A stretch of DNA of 62,271 nucleotides, from contig CAYNVN010000123.1 in the NCBI GenBank assembly GCA_964400655.1, positions 1 to 62,271 of the forward strand, given 5' to 3'. This DNA is from B16-G9 sp964400655. Lineage in GTDB: Bacteria; Bacteroidota; Bacteroidia; Bacteroidales; F082. Below are positions 18,859 to 27,887 of this stretch, one piece after another. Positions within the stretch are counted from its first letter, which is position 1; each line of letters opens with the position of its first letter. The notes under the pieces were generated by a model. It did no database searches. It was not told the DNA's origin and saw only the letters and a list, made by a program, of their open reading frames with translations. The position numbers were made by a program, and so were the translations under genes.

Positions 18859-19452
18859 TTAAAGGTTTATGCTGATAAATCCCGGATATTTTTTTATGGT
18901 TGAACCGTTACGGTACCAGGGTTTTACTTTTACAGTGGCATTGAGGTCGGATAAATTAAATGATTGGTTTTTTGTAATTAAAAGTGTCAATATTTCAGGC
19001 AGGGATTTAGAATGGATGATGGTATAAAGGTTTATATTGGTTTTAACGGTAAAAACCGTGTTGTCGTGAGGATTAATGTTAACGGGTTTATCGATTATGC
19101 CGGTGGTGTATAGTTCATCTTTTAAAAATAATTGCCAGTCGAGTCCGCTGATAGAAGCTGTATTATCGGAAAAGTTGTCTGCAATGATATCAATTTCAAG
19201 TTCCGAATCAATCTCTTTAGAGAAGGCCTGTTGCACGAGCATCAGATAATCGTTTAATGCCAAATCGTCGATACTGTTAAAGTTTGATATATCTACACCC
19301 GCGAGGCTTGTGATTCGGACATTTTTTACATTAAAATCGCATTCAGTAAATGTAATAAATTCTTTTCCCTGCTTAAAGATGGCGCAAGATGAGAAAAAGA
19401 GGAGGGTAATGCTAATAAAAAATATAAAAGGAAGGCTTTGTTTTAATTTCAT
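18859..19452 (-). CDS. Small lipoprotein, possibly LEA type 2 (WHy domain)-like
   Basis: 197 residues with a lipoprotein signal (LLFFSSCAIF, lipobox FSSC at about residue 23). The rest reads like one beta-sandwich domain: FTECDFNVKNVRITSLAGVD, a middle SISGLDWQLFLKDE, and a TVFTVKTNINL strand. This pattern resembles LEA14-like lipoproteins of Bacteroidota, but the match is from memory only. It lies 30 bases downstream of the response regulator gene and probably shares its transcript. Confidence 0.6.
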   Translation of the reverse strand: MKLKQSLPFIFFISITLLFFSSCAIFKQGKEFITFTECDFNVKNVRITSLAGVDISNFNSIDDLALNDYLMLVQQAFSKEIDSELEIDIIADNFSDNTASISGLDWQLFLKDELYTTGIIDKPVNINPHDNTVFTVKTNINLYTIIHSKSLPEILTLLITKNQSFNLSDLNATVKVKPWYRNGSTIKKYPGFISINL

Positions 19453-19482
19453 TTAGGTTAGGTATTGACTAAATAATAAATT

Positions 19483-20211
19483 TTATAAGCTGTTAAACAG
19501 TTTTAACATATCATCTTTTTTACGTTTTGAAACCGGAATGATATCGCCGTTTTTCAGTTGCAGTGAACCTCCTTTGAGTTTACTGAATTTAGTAATAAAA
19601 TTAAGGTTGACAATATGTGAATGATGCACCCTGATAAAGTTAAAATGTTTAAGGTAGTCATCGTATTTTTTAAGGGTTCCCGAAACGGTGATATGGGTTC
19701 CGTTTTCCAAAAAGAAGTGTGTATAACTGGAATCGGCTTCGCATCGTATAATTTCGTTGACCGATACAATAAAAATATCTTCGTTGGTTTTGAGGATTAT
19801 CTTTTTTTCGCCTCCGGAATTAATGTTATTCAGCAGTACATCCAGTGAGCCTTTTTGATTCTTTTTTTTGAACCTTGTAATTGTTTTAATCAAATCTTCT
19901 TCGGTGAAGGGTTTAAGCAGGTAATCGAAGGCGCTGAATTTGATGGCCTGAAGGGCATAATTTTCGTATGCTGTCAGGAAAATAATCCCAAAATCTAAAT
20001 CATCAAACGATTTTAAAATATCAAAAGCATTGCCGTCGGTAAGTTGAATATCCATTAAAACCAAATCGGGTTTTGAGTTTGCAATAAGGCTAATGGCTTC
20101 ATTTACGTTGTCGGCCCAACCCTCAATCGTAATTTCCTTGCAATTTTTTTCAACAATCGAAATAATTGCATTTCTGGTTCTGAATTCATCTTCAATTACA
20201 ATAAGTTTCAT
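19483..20211 (-). CDS. LytTR-family response regulator
   Basis: 242 residues. The receiver domain has the acidic pair at the start (IEDE), the phospho-acceptor Asp54 (LVLMDIQL), the Thr/Ala switch in FLTAYENYAL and the lysine in FDYLLKPF. The C-terminal LytTR DNA-binding domain contains DIFIVSVNEIIRCEADSSYT and HFNFIRVHHSHIVNLNFI. It is the partner of the upstream histidine kinase, 39 bases away. In that gap the minus strand has TAGTTTTG with an upstream TTG, so an internal promoter is possible. Confidence 0.92.
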   Translation of the reverse strand: MKLIVIEDEFRTRNAIISIVEKNCKEITIEGWADNVNEAISLIANSKPDLVLMDIQLTDGNAFDILKSFDDLDFGIIFLTAYENYALQAIKFSAFDYLLKPFTEEDLIKTITRFKKKNQKGSLDVLLNNINSGGEKKIILKTNEDIFIVSVNEIIRCEADSSYTHFFLENGTHITVSGTLKKYDDYLKHFNFIRVHHSHIVNLNFITKFSKLKGGSLQLKNGDIIPVSKRKKDDMLKLFNSL

Positions 20212-20250
20212 TGTTTAGCAAGTTTTTCAAGTACAAAACTAACCAAAAGT

Positions 20251-22071
20251 TTAATAATCCAATGGAAATTTAAAAGTAACCCTTGTTCCGGGGCAATCAA
20301 CCCGGTTGTCGATTATTTCTTCGATATTGTAGATGATTTTTTGTCCGAACTGTTTTTCGATCAAAGATATCCGCTCATTAATAATATCGGTTGAAAACGA
20401 TTTTTTATTATGTAACGACGAGTTGTTGGCAGATTTGTAACCAATTCCGTCATCTTCAATAAACACAACGATATTGGTATTTGTTTTTTTAAAGGTAACC
20501 GACAGGTTTCCGTTTTTTTTGCAGGGCATCAGTCCGTGAACAATGGCATTTTCGAGTGCCGGCTGGATCATCAGCGGAGGAATCAGGGTATTTGGCTTGT
20601 CAATGGCCGGGTCAATTTTTATGATGTATTCAATTTTGTCGCCAAATCTTAATTTTTCAATGGCAAGATAAAAATTTATGATTTCTATTTCCTGTTCTAC
20701 TGAAATGTAACTCTCTCTCGAATAGGTTAATATTAAACGCATTAATCGCGCCAGCATGGTTAAATATTTTGAAGCTCCTTTTACATCTCCTTCAATTAAA
20801 AAGGTTTGAATCGACATAAGTGAATTGAACAGAAAATGGGGAGACATTTGGGTGCGGAGCAGCCTTGTACGGGCTCTGCTAAGCTCCATTTCGTTTTTAA
20901 TCTTTCGCTTTCTCCAAAACTGATAAAAGATAATAACAATGCTTACAATAATAAGGAGTAAAGCAAAGATTAAAATCAGTTGCCGGTTTTGTAGCAGCCT
21001 GTTGATTTCGTTATCTTTTTTAAGCAGATTAATTTCGTAATCTTTATGGTCGATTTCTATTTTTTGTTCCAGACTTTTTATTTTGTTAAGTTTTTGGCTG
21101 TTTAGCAGATCGTCGTTCAGTTCGTGGAATTTTTTGTAATAATATAGGGCGCTGTCGGTATTTCCCTGTTTTTCGTATGTTTCCGAAAAAGCTTTATGAA
21201 TATCTTTTTGAAGCTCTTTTAAGTGTAATCTCCTGCTAAGGATCATTGCCTGCCTGAGATAGGTAACAGCCTTGTTGTACCGACCTTTTTTTATTTCCAG
21301 CTTTGCTTTATAAAACAGAACCGATGCAATGCCGCTTTTGTTACGGTTAGCATTAAAAACTTTTAATGCCTCTTTAAAACAACTGTCGGCTACTTTAATA
21401 TTGTTTTTTCTGAAATAAAGTAAACCGATATTGCTACACACCCTTCCTTTACCGTTGTTATTACCGGTTAAACTGTAATTGTCCAATGCCATTTGATAAT
21501 AAATTAGCGCCGAATCGGATTGGTGCAGATAATTCTCGTAAATAATGGCAATGTTATTATAGGTTCCTGCAAGACTTAGCTTGTCGGGATTTTTAGATTT
21601 GATTTTTATTGCAAGAGAACTTTTGAAATATTCCAGCGACTTTTCATACATGTTAAGTTCTTCATATACAATTCCTATATTATTTAAAACTTTTTCGATA
21701 CCGTTTTTGTTTGATTGTTGTTCGTAATAATTAAGCGATTTTCGGTAATGTTCCAGCGCATCGGGATAGTTACCTTTTGTATCTTCAATTATTCCTATGT
21801 TATTATTGATTTTAGCCTGTTGTAATATGTTGTTGTTGGCAGTGGCAAGTTCCAGTGCTTTTGAAAAATATATTTTGGATATAAGAAATTCCTGCTTCCT
21901 GTAAGCTGCTTTTCCTAAAGAGTTTAGCGTGTCGATTGCTTTTTCGGGTGATAGATTTTGAAATTTTATATCAAGTGTGTCGAGTTCATTTGAAAATAAG
22001 AGCATCGAAAAGAATAAACCGAAGAACAATATAATATATCTTTTTATCGTAACGAGATGTGATTTGCTCAT
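20251..22071 (-). CDS. TPR-containing LytS-type sensor histidine kinase
   Basis: 606 residues. A signal peptide is followed by about six tetratricopeptide repeats (for example GNYPDALEHYRKSLNYYEQ and ALIYYQMALDNYSLTG). Then come a coiled coil, one membrane helix (about residues 370-388) and a HisKA_7TM/His_kinase (PF06580-type) module. The H-box reads QMSPHFLFNSLMSIQ, the N-box PPLMIQPALENAIVHGL and the G-box FIEDDGIGY. Periplasmic TPRs joined to a LytS kinase are a common Bacteroidota design. The signal sensed is unknown. Confidence 0.92.
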   Translation of the reverse strand: MSKSHLVTIKRYIILFFGLFFSMLLFSNELDTLDIKFQNLSPEKAIDTLNSLGKAAYRKQEFLISKIYFSKALELATANNNILQQAKINNNIGIIEDTKGNYPDALEHYRKSLNYYEQQSNKNGIEKVLNNIGIVYEELNMYEKSLEYFKSSLAIKIKSKNPDKLSLAGTYNNIAIIYENYLHQSDSALIYYQMALDNYSLTGNNNGKGRVCSNIGLLYFRKNNIKVADSCFKEALKVFNANRNKSGIASVLFYKAKLEIKKGRYNKAVTYLRQAMILSRRLHLKELQKDIHKAFSETYEKQGNTDSALYYYKKFHELNDDLLNSQKLNKIKSLEQKIEIDHKDYEINLLKKDNEINRLLQNRQLILIFALLLIIVSIVIIFYQFWRKRKIKNEMELSRARTRLLRTQMSPHFLFNSLMSIQTFLIEGDVKGASKYLTMLARLMRLILTYSRESYISVEQEIEIINFYLAIEKLRFGDKIEYIIKIDPAIDKPNTLIPPLMIQPALENAIVHGLMPCKKNGNLSVTFKKTNTNIVVFIEDDGIGYKSANNSSLHNKKSFSTDIINERISLIEKQFGQKIIYNIEEIIDNRVDCPGTRVTFKFPLDY

Positions 22072-22106
22072 ATTACCGAAGTTGGATGATTGATTTTGCT
22101 AAAATA

Positions 22107-22114
22107 CAAATATA
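22107..22114 (-). promoter_or_regulatory. Candidate -7 promoter element of the kinase operon
   Basis: The minus strand reads TATATTTG, matching TAnnTTTG, 36 bases before the kinase start in a divergent intergenic region. A well-spaced -33 element was not found. Confidence 0.35.
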
Positions 22115-22191
22115 AATATTGCAGTTGCCAATATTCGAATGGTGCGGCCAATCTTTTTTATTTTTCGATTTAATATACTTGTACCTTTGTA

Positions 22192-22199
22192 AACTCGTT
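22192..22199 (+). promoter_or_regulatory. Candidate -7 promoter element of the 22226 gene
   Basis: TACCTTTG matches TAnnTTTG and would start transcription about 23 bases before the ATG at 22226. The T-rich stretch upstream has no clear TTTG. Confidence 0.4.
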
Positions 22200-22225
22200 A
22201 TAGCATTAATGATATTGTTTTAAAT

Positions 22226-23788
22226 ATGCAGTTTAAATTTTCAGCAGTTTGGTTTTTCTTTTTAACGATGTTTGTGTTGCAAGGCATGGCACAAAAGTTA
22301 ATTCCCGTACGCATTGAAGTGCCCGGCGACTTAAATGCCGAAACCTATAAGGTGGTGCCTGTTGAAGATCAGGGTGTTCTTATTTTTTACGAATCAAACG
22401 AAACGGATGAAAACGGTAAACGGCTATGGTATTTCGGATTATTGGATAAACGTTTGAAACAGAAGTGGCTTAAATCGGTTCCGCTGGATACAAAACTGCA
22501 TTATGTTGCCTCGCGTAAAACAAAACAAAAAGTGTATTTCCTGTTTAAAAATCGCGAAAAGGTAAGCCGTGATTACGATATTTACGAATTTGTGGTTTTC
22601 GACAGAAAAGCGGAACGTTTTACAAACCTTACGGGTTCGGTACCTTATAAGTCAAAAATATCGGGTTTTGAATTGGTGCAAAATCATGCCTGTGTGGGGC
22701 TTCAGATAAACGGACGACAGTCGGACCTCGCTTTTGTCGATCTTACTTCCGGCGAAATAAAACCGGTTCATCTCAACAAAGAGGAGGAGGCCATGATAGA
22801 AAACATCTATGTTGATAAAAGGTCGAAACGGTTTTATGTTGTTGTAAAATATTTTAATTCGGTTTCCTTTTTTAAAGATGTGATTTATGCCTTTACTCCC
22901 CGGGGAGAGCAGTTGCTTGAAATGGAAGTTTCGTATCCCGATAACCTGCGCCTGCCTGTAAATTACCGGTTTGCAACAATATCGGATGACAAAATTTCAT
23001 TGCTCGGAACTTATGACCTGATTACTGCAAGACGGCCGTCGTGGAAAGATGTTTCCAATACCGAGGATTCTGATCGGGAAGCCGCCTCGGCAGGATTTTT
23101 CTATTTGAGCTTTAAAAACGGTAAGCAGGAACAGCTGGTGTTTTACGATTTTATGAAATTTGATAATACATATTATTCGGTTCATGGTAAAGAAATTCGT
23201 ACAACCAAAGATAAAAATAGCGACCTTAAAAAAGTAAATGTTTTTTATAAAATCAACAATCCCAAAATAACCGACCTCGAAAACGAGAAGGTGTTTTCGG
23301 TGGAGCTTTACAAACCCTATTACAAAACCGAAACCCGTATGGATTACGATTTTTACGGAAGACCCTATCCGGTTACCTACGAAATTTTTGCAGGCTATGA
23401 GTTTTATGATGTTATCTTTTCGGGATTTGATAAAAACGGTAACATGGTTTGGAACAACGATTTTGCCATTGACGACCTGCGAACGTACTCGCTGGGAGAT
23501 CATGTGCTTATTGTGCCCGATAAAAATCTTTTAACATTGGCCTATGTTAATAAAGGCAATATCATAACCCAAACTTTTGATAAATCAAACGATTTAAGTG
23601 AAAGGGAAAAGATACCGCTGGAAACGGCTTTTAAAAAAGACAGGATAACTCAGGATGAAAATAATAAACTCAAACACTGGTATGGCGATTATTATATTGT
23701 TTATGGTTACCAGCGTCTGAGAAACCGGAGTTTAAAGGAAAAATCGAACCGGACGGTTTTCTTTATCAACAAAATCGCATTAAAATAA
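22226..23788 (+). CDS. Secreted protein of unknown function
   Basis: 520 residues with a clear signal peptide (FFFLTMFVLQGMAQ, cleavage probably before the Q). The mature part is rich in beta-strand segments with repeating aromatic-rich stretches (YIVYGYQRL, FYVVVKYFN, GYEFYDVIFSGFDKNG), suggesting a beta-propeller or similar repeat fold. No catalytic motif, lipobox or type IX sorting domain was recognised. It is followed 11 bases later by the methyltransferase gene and likely co-transcribed with it. I do not recognise the family. Confidence 0.75.
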   Translation: MQFKFSAVWFFFLTMFVLQGMAQKLIPVRIEVPGDLNAETYKVVPVEDQGVLIFYESNETDENGKRLWYFGLLDKRLKQKWLKSVPLDTKLHYVASRKTKQKVYFLFKNREKVSRDYDIYEFVVFDRKAERFTNLTGSVPYKSKISGFELVQNHACVGLQINGRQSDLAFVDLTSGEIKPVHLNKEEEAMIENIYVDKRSKRFYVVVKYFNSVSFFKDVIYAFTPRGEQLLEMEVSYPDNLRLPVNYRFATISDDKISLLGTYDLITARRPSWKDVSNTEDSDREAASAGFFYLSFKNGKQEQLVFYDFMKFDNTYYSVHGKEIRTTKDKNSDLKKVNVFYKINNPKITDLENEKVFSVELYKPYYKTETRMDYDFYGRPYPVTYEIFAGYEFYDVIFSGFDKNGNMVWNNDFAIDDLRTYSLGDHVLIVPDKNLLTLAYVNKGNIITQTFDKSNDLSEREKIPLETAFKKDRITQDENNKLKHWYGDYYIVYGYQRLRNRSLKEKSNRTVFFINKIALK

Positions 23789-23799
23789 ATTGATGAGCG

Positions 23800-24591
23800 A
23801 TGGGAGCAGCAGGTATAGCAACACGGTTTTTAAAATACAGGCTTAAGGCCGATACGAGGTATAAAGTACATTCGCCTTTTGTTTTTGATTTGATTAACAA
23901 AGTTTTTCGGGATAAAAATTATTATGCCGATTTTGAAGAACTCGACGCATTTGTAAATCGTTTAAAAGAGGATGATAATGCTGTTGAAACCACCGATTTT
24001 GGAGCCGGTGCAGGCGATAACGGGTATCGGGTATATTTAAAACCGCTTTCAAAAATAGTTAAGGAGCGTTCGCATACAATTCCCCGGTTGCATCTGCTTT
24101 ACAACCTCGCACGCTATTTTAAGCCCCAAACCATGCTTGAGTTCGGAACGGCGGCAGGAGTCAGCACCATTTACCTTAAAAAAGGTTTGCCCGAAAGTAA
24201 AATGATTACCATGGAGGGCTGTCCCGGGCTGTCGGCCATAGCCCGCGATAATTTCAACAAACTAAAATTAAAAAACATTGAAGTTGCCAACGGGAATTTT
24301 GATGTGATGCTGGACGATGTGCTTAACGGTTTTAAAAAACTCGATTTCGTTTTTTTCGACGGCAATCACCGCAAAGAGCCTACACTGAGGTATTTTAATC
24401 ATTGTATGGAAAAAGCGCATGAGGAGAGTGTATTTATTTTCGACGACATTCACTGGTCAAAAGGGATGGAGCACGCCTGGAATACCATAAAAGCCGACGA
24501 AAGAGTGCGTATTACGGTTGATATTTTTTGGTTTGGTATGGTGTTTTTTAAAAAAGGTGTGGCAAAACAAAATTTCGTAATAAAATATTAA
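23800..24591 (+). CDS. Class I SAM-dependent methyltransferase
   Basis: 263 residues. The N-terminal part has HSPFVFDLINKVF, common to a Bacteroidota methyltransferase group. Motif I reads MLEFGTAAGVSTIYLKKG (about residues 111-128), with the acidic residue of motif II in ITMEGCPGLS. Motif IV is DFVFFDGNHRKEPT and a later FIFDDIHWSKGM. The layout resembles O-methyltransferases of the catechol type, but the substrate is unknown. Confidence 0.82.
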   Translation: MGAAGIATRFLKYRLKADTRYKVHSPFVFDLINKVFRDKNYYADFEELDAFVNRLKEDDNAVETTDFGAGAGDNGYRVYLKPLSKIVKERSHTIPRLHLLYNLARYFKPQTMLEFGTAAGVSTIYLKKGLPESKMITMEGCPGLSAIARDNFNKLKLKNIEVANGNFDVMLDDVLNGFKKLDFVFFDGNHRKEPTLRYFNHCMEKAHEESVFIFDDIHWSKGMEHAWNTIKADERVRITVDIFWFGMVFFKKGVAKQNFVIKY

Positions 24592-24627
24592 AAGGTATTA
24601 CTACCTTTGAACCTTACAATAGAGAAT

Positions 24628-25359
24628 ATGAGTACACAGGAAATTATTAAACTGAAAGGTATTTCACGCTTTTATCAGGTGGGAACCGAGGTTGTTAAGG
24701 CTTTAAACGGTATTGATTTGTCGATCAACAAAAACGAATTTGTTGCCATGATGGGGCCGTCGGGTTCCGGTAAATCAACCCTGATGAATATTCTCGGATG
24801 CCTTGATACGCCTACCGGCGGAAGTTACTTTTTAAACAGTGTGGATGTAAGCAAAATGACCGACAGCGAATTGGCGGACGTGCGTAACCGCGAAATAGGG
24901 TTTATTTTTCAGACATTTAACCTGCTGCCCCGTTCAACAGCCCTCGAAAATGTGGTATTACCGTTGATTTATGCCGGATATCCCAAAAATAAAAGAATAG
25001 AGATGGCCACCGAGGCACTGGAGCATGTGCAGCTTGCCGATCGTATGCACCATCGTCCCAATGAGCTTTCGGGTGGTCAGCGGCAGCGGGTTGCCATTGC
25101 GCGGGCGCTGGTGAACAAACCTTCCATTGTACTTGCCGATGAACCAACCGGAAACCTCGATTCAAAAACATCGGTTGAAATAATGGGGCTCCTCGAAGAA
25201 ATTCATGCCGAAGGCAATACCATTATCCTTGTTACCCACGAACCGGATATTGCCCTGCATGCCCATCGTATTGTACGCCTTAAAGACGGCGAAATTGAAC
25301 ACGATGAAGTGAATAATAACATTGTGGTGGTGGCAGACGTTAACGGGGTGGAAGCCTGA
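24628..25359 (+). CDS. ABC transporter ATP-binding protein (MacB/LolD-type), without an adjacent permease
   Basis: About 243 residues. The ATG at 24628 is chosen because the more upstream in-frame codon at 24607 is TTG. Walker A is GPSGSGKST, the Q-loop region IFQTFNLLPRST, the signature LSGGQRQRVAIARAL, Walker B VLADEPTGNLDS and the H-loop LVTHEPD. The sequence is typical of ATPases that work with FtsX-like membrane proteins in lipoprotein release or efflux. Neither neighbour encodes such a permease. The next gene is an MFS transporter 160 bases away. Confidence 0.92.
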   Translation: MSTQEIIKLKGISRFYQVGTEVVKALNGIDLSINKNEFVAMMGPSGSGKSTLMNILGCLDTPTGGSYFLNSVDVSKMTDSELADVRNREIGFIFQTFNLLPRSTALENVVLPLIYAGYPKNKRIEMATEALEHVQLADRMHHRPNELSGGQRQRVAIARALVNKPSIVLADEPTGNLDSKTSVEIMGLLEEIHAEGNTIILVTHEPDIALHAHRIVRLKDGEIEHDEVNNNIVVVADVNGVEA

Positions 25360-25520
25360 TGTGCGAAACCCGGATTGTTTTTACATTGTCTTACGGGTTT
25401 ATGGCAAATTAACACTGTTAAACCAACTCCGCCCGTTCTGTTTTCCCAAAGGCCTTTCATTTCAAAATATTTCATAATTTTAGCTCGGAGTAAAGGGTTA
25501 CGGGAAAAAGGTAATATGGG

Positions 25521-26762
25521 ATGATAAAAAACCTTCAGTATTATAAATTCAGCTTTTACGGTTTTTTCAAGAATTTACGATTCTTTGAGAGTTTCCTGTT
25601 GCTGTTTTTTCTGGAAAAGGGTGTGAGCTGGGTTGAAATCGGTTTTTTGTATTCCATACGCGAAATCACCATTGTGGTTACCGAAATACCGAGCGGCGTA
25701 ATTGCCGATGCCATGGGGCGGCGGCGTACTTTATTGCTGGCTTTTTTTGTTTACATATTATCGTTTTTAACCTTTTATTTTTCCAATTCATATCTGCTTA
25801 TAGCTTTTGCCATGCTGTTGTTTGCTTTTGCCGATGCATTCAGGTCGGGGGTGCACAAAGCCATGATCATTCATTACCTTAAAGTAAACGGCCTGAGCGG
25901 CCAAAAAACGGAATATTACGGACATACACGCTCGTGGTCGCAACGCGGGTCGGCCGTGTCGTCGTTAATAGCCGCTTCCATTGTGTTTTATTCGGGCAAT
26001 TACCAAATGGTGTTTTTGGCATCCGTTATTCCGTATCTGTTGGATATGTTGCTGGTATGGTCTTATCCCAAATGGCTGGATGGTGAGATGAAAAAGATAG
26101 ATACAATAAGTGTAAAGCAAAAGTTTGTGCAGGTGGGGCAGGGGTTGGTTCAATCGTTTAAGAATCCCTTTTTTCTAAAAGCGCTGGTGAGCTCATCGCT
26201 ATATACGGGATATTATAAAGCGGTAAAAGATTATGTACAGCCGGTAATTAAAATGCTGGCGCTGTCGGTACCCGCATTTGCCTGGTGGAACGATGACAAA
26301 AAAACGGCAGTTTTTATCGGGGTGTTTTATTTTGTGATTTATCTGCTCACTTCGTGGATGAGCCGTAATTCGGGGAGGTTTCAAAATCTGTTTGTTAACT
26401 ATTACAAACCCATGAATTTTACCCTCCTTGCGGGGATTACGGCAGGTGCTGTCAGCGGTATGATTTATGCCTTTTCGTGGTATGGTATTGCCGTTGCCGG
26501 ATTTGTAATTGTTTTGCTTATTGAAAATCTTAGAAAACCCATTGGTGTTTCGGTGATAGCCGATCTTTCGCAACATCATGCCATGGCTTCGGTACTATCG
26601 CTCAGCTCGCAGGTAAAATCGTTGTTTGCAGCTTTGCTGGCACCGATGATCGGATGGGTGGCCGAAAAATACAGCCCCGGTGCAGGCATTGCAGCCGTTT
26701 CGCTGTTGCTGTTGCTGTTTTATCCCTTTTACCGGCTGGCAAACAAAAAACCCGCACGGTAG
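25521..26762 (+). CDS. Major facilitator superfamily transporter
   Basis: 413 residues with twelve predicted membrane helices. The MFS motif A appears between helices 2 and 3 as GVIADAMGRRRT. The N-terminus (FFKNLRFFESFLLLFFLEKG) matches a group of MFS proteins of unknown substrate found in many bacteria. The 3' end of the gene forms half of a hairpin that also terminates the convergent groES transcript. Confidence 0.85.
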   Translation: MIKNLQYYKFSFYGFFKNLRFFESFLLLFFLEKGVSWVEIGFLYSIREITIVVTEIPSGVIADAMGRRRTLLLAFFVYILSFLTFYFSNSYLLIAFAMLLFAFADAFRSGVHKAMIIHYLKVNGLSGQKTEYYGHTRSWSQRGSAVSSLIAASIVFYSGNYQMVFLASVIPYLLDMLLVWSYPKWLDGEMKKIDTISVKQKFVQVGQGLVQSFKNPFFLKALVSSSLYTGYYKAVKDYVQPVIKMLALSVPAFAWWNDDKKTAVFIGVFYFVIYLLTSWMSRNSGRFQNLFVNYYKPMNFTLLAGITAGAVSGMIYAFSWYGIAVAGFVIVLLIENLRKPIGVSVIADLSQHHAMASVLSLSSQVKSLFAALLAPMIGWVAEKYSPGAGIAAVSLLLLLFYPFYRLANKKPAR

Positions 26763-26793
26763 TTTCGCGGTAAGCGAAACAACGTATGCGGGT
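26745..26793 (-). terminator. Terminator shared by convergent groES and MFS genes
   Basis: An outer stem CCCGCA (26751-26756) with TGCGGG (26787-26792) encloses an inner perfect 7-bp stem (26762-26768 with 26774-26780, loop GGTAA). On the minus strand the stem is followed by TTTTTTG, so it mainly ends the groES transcript. On the plus strand the following bases are only moderately U-rich. The left arm lies in the last codons of the MFS gene. Confidence 0.75.
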
Positions 26794-26837
26794 CTGTTTG
26801 GTTTATAAAAGACAGAATGTCGTCTGCCTGATACTGT

Positions 26838-27125
26838 TTAAATCTCGTCGGTTTCCACAATTTTAGCCAGCAAATCGGCGTAAGGAATCATCAGGTATTT
26901 GTTGCCTTCAAACTCCAGTTCGGTTCCCGAGAATTTTTTGTAAACCACCATGTCGCCTACCGAAATTCCGGGATTTTCGATGTTACCGATTGCCAATACT
27001 TTGGCATATTGCGGTTTTTCTTTGGCTGTATCGGGAATAATAATGCCGGATGCGGTTTTTTGTTCTGCTTTTTCTTCGTTTAAATCCAGCAATACATTTT
27101 CGTTTAAAGGTTGTAACTCTTTCAT
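26838..27125 (-). CDS. groES: GroES-type co-chaperonin, not linked to groEL
   Basis: 95 residues, the usual GroES length. Family motifs include the start LQPLNENVLLDL, the mobile loop segment KTASGIIIPDTAKEKP, and the C-terminal strand DMVVYKKFSGTELEFEG. GroES caps the GroEL chamber. No groEL lies next to it, and the nearest neighbour is the thioredoxin-glutaredoxin gene 42 bases upstream in transcription order. It could be a second, dedicated copy or the sole groES at a split locus. Confidence 0.88.
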   Translation of the reverse strand: MKELQPLNENVLLDLNEEKAEQKTASGIIIPDTAKEKPQYAKVLAIGNIENPGISVGDMVVYKKFSGTELEFEGNKYLMIPYADLLAKIVETDEI

Positions 27126-27167
27126 TTTATTATGTTTTTAATGTTAAATATTTCTTTTTTTGAATTA

Positions 27168-27755
27168 TTATCCGTTGATACCCAGCAGGGTGTTTATTTT
27201 TTGTTTGTCAAATCCAACAATTATCTGTCCGTTAATATCGGTTTGCGGTACTCCCTGTTGGCCGCTTTTTTTAACCATGGCTTCGGCAGCCTTTTGGTCT
27301 TTCGATACATCAATATCGGTAAACCTGATGCCGTTTTTCCGCAAATGTGTTTTTAATGTGTTACACCACGAGCAGGTAGGTGTTGAGTAAACGGTAACCC
27401 GTTTTTGAGGTTTTTCACCATCGTCGGTTTTGGCGGTAAACAGTGCACTTTCGAACAACGAGATGTAATAGTCGGTATCGTTACAGCCTTTTACGGTTTT
27501 AACAAAGTTTTTTCCTTCGAAAACCAAAAGTGTCGGAACCGTTTTTACATCATAATTTGGGTGGATATCGCGTACTAAGGTAACGTCGGCGGCAACAAGG
27601 TTAACATCTTTAACGTTTTCCAGGGCCTCTTCAATGTTTCTCACACTGCACTCGCTGTTTTCGGTGCCTTTTTTATATAGCAGCAGGTAATTTTTCTTTT
27701 TCTCGTCAAACTGCTTCAACATCTCCGGATGTGATGAAACTTCTTTTAATGCCAT
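27168..27755 (-). CDS. Thioredoxin-like/glutaredoxin fusion protein
   Basis: 195 residues with two thioredoxin-fold domains. The N-terminal domain (1 to about 105) has the thioredoxin cis-proline region VKTVPTLLVFEGK, but its active site is GTENSECSV. Only one cysteine of the CxxC is left. The C-terminal domain (about 115-195) is glutaredoxin/NrdH-like, with STPTCSWCNTLK and the cis-proline QQGVPQTDINGQIIVGFD. It probably acts in cytosolic disulfide reduction, with catalysis in the second domain. It is co-oriented with groES. Confidence 0.85.
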   Translation of the reverse strand: MALKEVSSHPEMLKQFDEKKKNYLLLYKKGTENSECSVRNIEEALENVKDVNLVAADVTLVRDIHPNYDVKTVPTLLVFEGKNFVKTVKGCNDTDYYISLFESALFTAKTDDGEKPQKRVTVYSTPTCSWCNTLKTHLRKNGIRFTDIDVSKDQKAAEAMVKKSGQQGVPQTDINGQIIVGFDKQKINTLLGING

Positions 27756-27887
27756 ATATGTTCGTTTTTAATTATCGGATTTCCTCTTATCAATAAATAT
27801 GCCAACAGGGTATTGTCATTTATGGGGGAGATAAATGTCACCATCGGATGCCGGATGGTTTATTATCTGTCAAAATTACACCTTCTG

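Noticed and set aside
25366..25397. Terminator after the ABC ATPase gene
   Set aside because: Only a 7-bp AAACCCG/CGGGTTT stem with a 20-base loop and no U-run, too weak to call.
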